DNA of 32,117 nt. It comes from Gemmatimonadota bacterium (GTDB lineage: Bacteria > Gemmatimonadota > Gemmatimonadetes > Gemmatimonadales > GWC2-71-9). Below the pieces are notes generated by a model, which ran no database searches, was not told the DNA's origin, and saw nothing but the letters and a program-made list of their open reading frames with translations. The DNA is taken from the NCBI GenBank assembly GCA_003220795.1, contig QHTK01000028.1:1-32117 (forward strand), in the 5' to 3' direction. Every line of letters starts with the position of its first letter. Positions within the stretch are counted from its first letter, which is position 1. Shown one piece after another: positions 31,577 to 32,117 of this stretch. Made by a program: the position numbers and the translations under genes.

Positions 31577-32117
31577 CTAGCGGCGCCAGGTCCAGGCGGG
31601 GTCGGAGAACCTGGCGGTGGAAGGCGGGGGAGGGCGGTGGAGGGCGGTGAAGGTGGCATCGTCGCCCCATGTGGCAACGATCGCGTCCGCCACCTCGTCG
31701 AACGTCACGGGACGCCCCAGCGCGGCTGACAGCGTCGTCGCACCGTCGCTTGCGGCTTGCGGCTTGCGGCTTACCGCTGTGAGAATCTCCTGCGATCCAT
31801 CCAGCAGAATCGAGCCGTGTTGCAGCAATGCCCCTCCCTGCCGGACCTGTGCCGAGCCGATCACCTTGCGGCCGTGCACCAGCACCTCGCCTCCGCTGGG
31901 CGCGGCGAAACACGCGTGCCAACGGTGCACGGCGGTGGAGGGCCGTGGCAGGCGGTCGGGTGCCAGAGTCGCATCCGCTCCGAGCGCCCGCAGCGCGGCC
32001 GCCAGCCGCTGGTGAATCTCACGATAGGCGTCCCGCAGCGACCCGAACGCTGCGACGGGTGCGGCCACGGCGTAGGTCACCTCGTGCTCGTGCCACACCG
32101 CGCGACCACCGGTCGGC
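31577..32117 (-). CDS. lplA: Lipoate-protein ligase A family protein (5' end cut by window edge)
   Basis: 179 codons before the stop are present. The frame is open to the right edge and reads PTGGRAVWHEHEVTYAV there, the family's conserved lipoate-pocket motif, so the true start lies outside; a GTG at 32098 is internal. The invariant lysine is in GRKVIGSAQVRQGGALLQHG with SILLDG after it. The C-terminal TTLSAALGRPVTFDEVADAI is also typical. The enzyme attaches lipoate or octanoate to E2 and GcvH lysines. Three short-tandem-repeat arrays interrupt the conserved sequence: RPSTAVHRWH before the active lysine, SRKPQAAS after SILLDGSQEIL, and ALHRPPPPSTA near the C-terminus. All keep the frame open. 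The core motifs are intact, so activity is probably retained. Confidence 0.88.
   Translation of the reverse strand, partial: PTGGRAVWHEHEVTYAVAAPVAAFGSLRDAYREIHQRLAAALRALGADATLAPDRLPRPSTAVHRWHACFAAPSGGEVLVHGRKVIGSAQVRQGGALLQHGSILLDGSQEILTAVSRKPQAASDGATTLSAALGRPVTFDEVADAIVATWGDDATFTALHRPPPPSTARFSDPAWTWRR
31615..31654. repeat. Decamer repeat CGGTGGAGGG, 4 degenerate copies, in the 3' part of lplA
   Basis: Plus-strand units are CGGTGGAAGG, CGGGGGAGGG, CGGTGGAGGG and CGGTGAAGGT in strict 10-base register. In the gene they encode FTALHRPPPPSTA. The unit consensus has no stop codon in any of six frames (read as PSTALHRPPP in the gene strand and RWRAVEGGGG opposite). Confidence 0.8.
31749..31772. 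repeat. Heptamer repeat CTTGCGG, 3.4 perfect copies, inside lplA
   Basis: Plus strand CTTGCGG x3 plus CTT. In the gene it encodes KPQAAS flanked by SR, in the loop between SILLDG and the C-terminal helix of the ligase. Same unit as the inverted element at 3781-3840. Confidence 0.85.
31923..31962. repeat. Decamer repeat CGGTGGAGGG, second array, in the middle of lplA
   Basis: Plus-strand units CGGTGCACGG, CGGTGGAGGG, CCGTGGCAGG and CGGTCGGGTG keep a 10-base register, more degenerate than the array at 31615-31654. They encode DRLPRPSTAVHR just before the conserved HACFAAPSGGEVLVHGRK. Confidence 0.65.

Noticed and set aside
1..32117. tRNA, rRNA, CRISPR, insertion sequences, prophage genes
   Set aside because: None was recognised on either strand. 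The short tandem repeats have no spacers and no accompanying transposase or cas gene. Small structured RNAs cannot be excluded without a covariance search.

Overview
The window is one very gene-dense, high-GC stretch of a bacterial chromosome. No rRNA, tRNA, CRISPR array, insertion sequence or phage gene was recognised. The gene style fits a soil-type Gemmatimonadota or a close relative: a Ser/Thr kinase fused to TolB-like and TPR regions, an S9 peptidase, a TonB receptor with a carboxypeptidase-regulatory domain, signal peptides ending in AQ, a DUF3108 domain, and near-universal 4-base NTGA stop/start overlaps. This placement is inference from style; no marker gene is present.

Layout. (1) 1-4932, minus strand: thiO-like glycine oxidase, a zinc-ribbon membrane protein, lipA, pdhA and pdhB (cut by the window edge), a pyruvate dehydrogenase/lipoate cluster. 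(2) 5010-5228, plus: a small two-helix membrane protein. (3) 5203-10698, minus: hybrid sensor kinase, GT4 glycosyltransferase, a GT2-DUF3108 fusion and a deoxyhypusine-synthase-like protein, coupled as an operon. (4) 10697-11404, plus: an unknown helical protein whose start codon interlocks with that of the sensor kinase. (5) 11424-16246, minus: lipoprotein, TonB-dependent receptor, two small exported proteins, a class I glutamine amidotransferase and an SCP2-like protein. (6) 16324-20762, plus: FmdB-type zinc ribbon, coiled-coil protein, DUF1028 protein, RemA-like protein, POT peptide transporter and a metallo-beta-lactamase-fold hydrolase. (7) 20759-22873, minus: S9 prolyl-oligopeptidase-family peptidase. 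(8) 22951-25912, plus: the Ser/Thr kinase and a membrane protein. (9) 25913-32117, minus: lipoate-protein ligase (cut by the right edge) followed by a complete five-gene Dpp/Opp-type peptide ABC importer.

Two themes recur. One is peptide use: exported S9 peptidase, POT symporter, Dpp/Opp importer and possibly the amidotransferase. The other is lipoate/2-oxoacid dehydrogenase metabolism: lipA-pdhA-pdhB at the left and lplA at the right.

The most unusual signal is a set of short tandem repeats with 7- or 10-base units lying in coding sequence or at gene ends: AAGCCGC (3781-3840 and 31749-31772), CCCTTCC (7758-7781) and CCCTCCACCG (31615-31654 and 31923-31962). The consensus unit of each is free of stop codons in all six frames, and its length is not a multiple of three, so each strand gives the same repeat peptide whatever the frame. 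The lipoate ligase gene carries three such arrays. Other points of interest are the GT2-DUF3108 fusion, the deoxyhypusine-synthase-like and RemA-like proteins, a changed thiamine-diphosphate motif in PdhA, and start or stop codons shared between opposing genes.
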